From Actinomycetes bacterium (GTDB lineage Bacteria > Actinomycetota > Actinomycetes > Propionibacteriales > Propionibacteriaceae): a stretch of 5,009 bases of DNA. The notes below the pieces were generated by a model that saw nothing but the letters and a program-made list of their open reading frames with translations, made no database searches and was not told the origin of the DNA. The translations under genes were made by a program, and so were the position numbers. Below are positions 1-5,009 of this stretch, in pieces (positions within the stretch are counted from its first letter, which is position 1; every line of letters starts with the position of its first letter). The stretch covers positions 1 through 5,009 of the forward strand of contig JAJYQH010000005.1 in assembly GCA_021794705.1 (NCBI GenBank), in the 5' to 3' direction.

Positions 1-396
1 ATCTTCCTCATGCGCCAGTTCTACCTGGGGCTCAACCGCGACCTGTTCGACGCCGCCCGGGTCGACGGCTGTTCGTACTTCGGACTGTTCCGCCGGATCG
101 CGTTCCCGCTCGCGCTGCCGAGCGCGATCATCGTGTTCATCTTCGAGTTCCAGGCGTCGTGGAACAACTTCTCCGGCCCGCTCATCTACCTCAACTTCGG
201 GTCTCCCGACGGCTACACCGTGCCGTTGGGCATCTCGTACGCGATGACGCTCTACTCGCCCTCGGCCGGCGGCCACGGCGACTACCAGTTCGTCATGGTG
301 GCCTCGCTTCTGGTCACCCTGCCGATGCTGGTGATCTTCGCGTTCGGCCAGCGCTACTTCATCGACGGCATCGCGGCCGGCTCCGTCAAGGGCTGA
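1..396 (+). CDS. Carbohydrate ABC transporter permease, MalG type (3' part, start outside window)
   Basis: This is the C-terminal 131 residues of an inner-membrane permease of a sugar ABC importer (CUT1 family, MalG-like). Such proteins form half of the membrane channel and pass substrate from a lipoprotein binding protein to the ATPase-driven pore. The diagnostic EAA loop is present at fragment residues 17-36: DAA (17-19), the invariant Gly at 23, then Ile 33 and Phe-Pro 35-36, matching the pattern [E/D]AA-x3-G-x9-I-x-[L/F]-P. This cytoplasmic loop docks onto the ATPase. It is followed by a hydrophobic segment starting around residue 37, a periplasmic-type stretch, and a last membrane segment around 95-115. 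The end, QRYF-x(9)-SVKG, is typical of MalG-type permeases, so the stop at 394-396 is the natural end. The reading frame is open to the left edge; the Met at base 10 lies inside the conserved region and is not the start. The substrate cannot be told from this fragment. By family habit the partner permease, binding protein and regulator should lie to the left. Confidence 0.93.
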   Translation: MFLMRQFYLGLNRDLFDAARVDGCSYFGLFRRIAFPLALPSAIIVFIFEFQASWNNFSGPLIYLNFGSPDGYTVPLGISYAMTLYSPSAGGHGDYQFVMVASLLVTLPMLVIFAFGQRYFIDGIAAGSVKG

Positions 397-431
397 ACGG
401 GGCCGGCCGGCACCCGCCGGGTGGGCGGCAA

Positions 432-464
432 CACCCCCGCCGGTGCTGGCGGTGGGCGGGGGTG
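432..464 (+). terminator. Candidate GC-rich terminator hairpin after the ABC permease
   Basis: A perfect 10-bp inverted repeat, CACCCCCGCC (432-441) and GGCGGGGGTG (455-464), encloses a 13-base loop. It begins 35 bases after the permease stop. No T-run follows, so it would be a U-tract-less hairpin of the kind often proposed in high-GC actinobacteria. A shorter alternative pairing (CCGCC 437-441 with GGCGG 448-452) and a small 5-bp hairpin just upstream (CACCC 411-415 with GGGTG 419-423) also exist. The likely role is to end the transporter operon and separate it from dnaE. The hairpin sits where a -35 element for the TAAGGT box at 473 would lie, so a regulatory role is also possible. The inverted repeat is seen directly; termination is inferred. 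Confidence 0.45.
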
Positions 465-472
465 GCAGGGGC

Positions 473-478
473 TAAGGT
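473..478 (+). promoter_or_regulatory. Candidate -10 element (TAAGGT) for dnaE
   Basis: TAAGGT fits the actinobacterial housekeeping sigma -10 pattern TANNNT and is a rare A/T-containing hexamer in a very GC-rich intergenic region. It would place transcription start near 485, giving dnaE a leader of about 50 bases. No convincing TTGAC-like -35 is visible 16-19 bases upstream, where the GC hairpin lies. The same nine-base context CTARGGTTG recurs before the membrane-protein gene at 4135-4143. Confidence 0.4.
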
Positions 479-516
479 TGGCAGTCGTCGTGAGGTCCGG
501 CACCCCCGGACCGACC

Positions 517-525
517 AGGGAGGGG
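517..525 (+). promoter_or_regulatory. dnaE: Shine-Dalgarno sequence of dnaE, unusually distant
   Basis: The purine run AGGGAGGGG contains a perfect GGAGG core (519-523), but it stands 15 bases from the ATG at 539, further than the usual 5-10. A second purine run, AGGGG (533-537), is almost touching the ATG and so is badly placed. No ATG, GTG, TTG or CTG codon in the dnaE frame lies between the core and the ATG, and the protein starts as expected for the family, so the start is not in doubt. Confidence 0.5.
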
Positions 526-538
526 CGCTCACAGGGGC

Positions 539-4099
<3,561 letters not shown>

Positions 4100-4135
4100 C
4101 CATCCCGGGCATCCGGTGCCGCTGGCGACACCCGC

Positions 4136-4141
4136 TAGGGT
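4136..4141 (+). promoter_or_regulatory. Candidate -10 element (TAGGGT) of a leaderless promoter
   Basis: TAGGGT fits the actinobacterial TANNNT pattern and ends 7 bases before the GTG at 4149. This is the spacing at which transcription begins at or next to the start codon, giving a leaderless mRNA. There is no Shine-Dalgarno core at a useful distance from that GTG, which agrees with leaderless translation. No clear -35 hexamer is visible. It lies in the 49-base gap after dnaE, so the membrane-protein gene could be expressed on its own as well as by read-through. Confidence 0.5.
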
Positions 4142-4148
4142 TGCGGGC

Positions 4149-4874
4149 GTGAGCAGCGCGACGCCTGTGTCCCACGGCGGTGGAACCGCCGCGTCGCCGG
4201 CGTCCCCCGACGTCATCGACAGCGGGCACGTGACGGCCCCCCGGCGCCGGCGTCGCCTGCCCCCGGTAGCCCGCGGGCTCATCGTGTTCCTCGTGTTCTG
4301 CGCCGGGCTCGGGGTGGTCACCGGGCTGCTGTGGCACGCGGTGGTGCAGCTGCCGACCTACACGGTGCAGGAGTCGGGGGCGGCGTCGACCACCGAGCGC
4401 GGCCTCACCCAGTTCTTCGGCACGGACGCCTGGTTCAGCCTCATCGGGGCCGTGTGCGGCGCGATCATCGGCCTGCTCGGCTGGTGGTTGTTCCGCTGGC
4501 TCGGGTGGATCGTCACCCTCGTCGTGCTCGCGGGCGCCAACATCGCCGCACTCATCGCCTGGCACCTCGGGGAGGCGCTGGGTCCCACGGACTTCGCCGC
4601 CCGGATCAGTGCGGCGTCGGCCGGCCAGAGCCTGCCGATCGACTTCCAGCTGCGCTCGCACAGCAGCGTGCTCGTGTGGCTGTTGTTCGCGGTGCTGCCG
4701 GTGCTGCTGTTCTCGGCCCTCGGCCGCGACGACGAGGACCCGGGCGCACCCCGCCAGTGGGTCGCCGTCCGCCGGCGGGTGCTGCGCCGCACTCCGTCCC
4801 CCTGGATCGATGCCGGTCACGTCGACCCGCCGTCGTCCGAGGCGCCGGTGCTGCCCGACGACGCGTCGCGCTGA
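4149..4874 (+). CDS. Uncharacterised actinobacterial four-helix membrane protein
   Basis: A 241-aa protein of unknown function in the cytoplasmic membrane. The N-terminal tail (1-42) is rich in Ser, Ala, Pro and Gly and ends in a basic RRRRR cluster (32-36). Predicted membrane segments are 43-65, 95-116, 119-140 and 173-192, with external loops at about 66-94 and 141-172. The C-terminal tail (193-241) carries an acidic start (RDDEDPG), a basic middle (RRRVLRR, 208-214) and a Pro/acidic end. The positive-inside rule places both tails in the cytoplasm. No catalytic motif, signal peptide or lipobox is evident. The spacing and Trp/Gly pattern recall small actinobacterial membrane families such as DUF2567, but that is from memory and weak. 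An odd feature is that IDSGHV (23-28) and IDAGHV (220-225) repeat in the two tails. The GTG at 4149 is preferred because a TAGGGT box lies 7 bases before it; an upstream GTG at 4116 would add 11 residues but would place that box inside the coding region. Its place after dnaE does not reveal a function. Confidence 0.82.
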   Translation: MSSATPVSHGGGTAASPASPDVIDSGHVTAPRRRRRLPPVARGLIVFLVFCAGLGVVTGLLWHAVVQLPTYTVQESGAASTTERGLTQFFGTDAWFSLIGAVCGAIIGLLGWWLFRWLGWIVTLVVLAGANIAALIAWHLGEALGPTDFAARISAASAGQSLPIDFQLRSHSSVLVWLLFAVLPVLLFSALGRDDEDPGAPRQWVAVRRRVLRRTPSPWIDAGHVDPPSSEAPVLPDDASR

Positions 4875-4888
4875 CCGCCCGGTTCAGC
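4870..4888. terminator. Candidate bidirectional terminator between convergent genes
   Basis: GCTGACC (4870-4876) can pair with GGTTCAGC (4881-4888) through a four-base GCCC loop, giving a 7-bp stem with one bulged T. The stem contains both stop codons: TGA of the membrane-protein gene (4872-4874) and TCA, which is TGA on the minus strand (4884-4886). A wider 7-bp inverted repeat, CGTCGCG (4864-4870) and CGCGACG (4902-4908), surrounds it and could form an alternative structure. There is no T-run on either side. The repeats are seen directly; terminator function is inferred from the convergent layout. Confidence 0.3.
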
Positions 4889-5009
4889 CGCGCGCGAGGG
4901 TCGCGACGTCCGCCGCCGTGAGCCGGACGAGGTCGTCGGGGGAGAGCTCGACCTGCAGGCCCCGGCGCTCAGCCGAGACGAACACGGTCGGCCACGCCCG
5001 GGCCGACGC
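4884..5009 (-). CDS. ybaK: Probable YbaK/EbsC-family aminoacyl-tRNA deacylase (C-terminal part, start outside window)
   Basis: Reading the minus strand from the right edge gives 41 uninterrupted codons and a TGA (complement of 4884-4886). The peptide has the run FVSAERRGLQVELSPDDL followed by VRLTAADVATLARG and the stop. From memory this matches the C-terminal signature of YbaK/EbsC proteins, roughly VSxGxRGLxIELxPxDLxxLT followed by an Ala-rich helix ending near the C-terminus. These cytoplasmic enzymes hydrolyse mischarged tRNA, typically Cys-tRNA(Pro), in trans. Only the last strand and helix are visible and the substrate-binding region lies outside, so substrate specificity cannot be judged. 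One deviation is Glu where the family usually has Gly (SAE-RRG rather than SAG-RRG). The gene converges on the membrane-protein gene with 9 bases between the stops. That the frame codes for protein is likely; the family call is moderate. Confidence 0.6.
   Translation of the reverse strand, partial: ASARAWPTVFVSAERRGLQVELSPDDLVRLTAADVATLARG

Noticed and set aside
10..396. The Met at base 10 as the start of a short complete protein
   Set aside because: The frame is open to base 1, and the Met lies inside conserved permease sequence just before the EAA loop, so the gene is cut by the window edge.
4116..4148. An upstream GTG start adding 11 residues to the membrane protein
   Set aside because: It has no ribosome-binding site of note and would place the TAGGGT box inside the coding region. 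The GTG at 4149 fits the leaderless spacing. It remains possible if transcription reads through from dnaE.

Overview
The window is very GC-rich and shows strong G/C preference at third codon positions. Its DnaE is of the DnaE1 type, it uses a GTG start, and one gene appears to be leaderless. Together these point to a high-GC actinobacterium; I cannot name the genus. All 5009 bases look like ordinary chromosomal sequence, with no sign of an IS element, phage, CRISPR array, tRNA or rRNA.

Layout, left to right. (1) Positions 1-396, plus strand: the C-terminal part of a MalG-type sugar ABC transporter inner-membrane permease, whose start lies left of the window. (2) Positions 397-538: an intergenic region with a strong GC hairpin (candidate terminator of the transporter operon), a -10-like TAAGGT and a GGAGG Shine-Dalgarno core for the next gene. 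(3) Positions 539-4099, plus strand: a complete dnaE, the replicative DNA polymerase III alpha subunit (1186 aa). It has an intact PHP domain, the three catalytic aspartates, a beta-clamp-binding motif and an OB fold. (4) Positions 4149-4874, plus strand: an uncharacterised 241-aa protein with four predicted membrane segments, preceded by a TAGGGT box spaced as expected for a leaderless promoter. (5) Positions 4884-5009, minus strand: the last 41 codons of a convergent gene that resembles the C-terminus of YbaK/EbsC-type aminoacyl-tRNA deacylases. It is too short for an obvious whole-gene call and was found by translating the right edge by hand.

The genes do not form one functional pathway. 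The transporter permease is the end of an upstream sugar-uptake operon. dnaE appears to have its own promoter and is a housekeeping gene. The membrane protein follows it after 49 bases but probably also has its own promoter. The YbaK-like gene runs into it from the right, with only 9 bases between the two stop codons.

The most useful second-look items are modest: a repeated ID[S/A]GHV motif in both tails of the membrane protein, a complete set of PHP-domain metal ligands in DnaE, and the leaderless promoter. I see no convincing undescribed system here. A very long antisense reading frame across dnaE is explained by codon usage.
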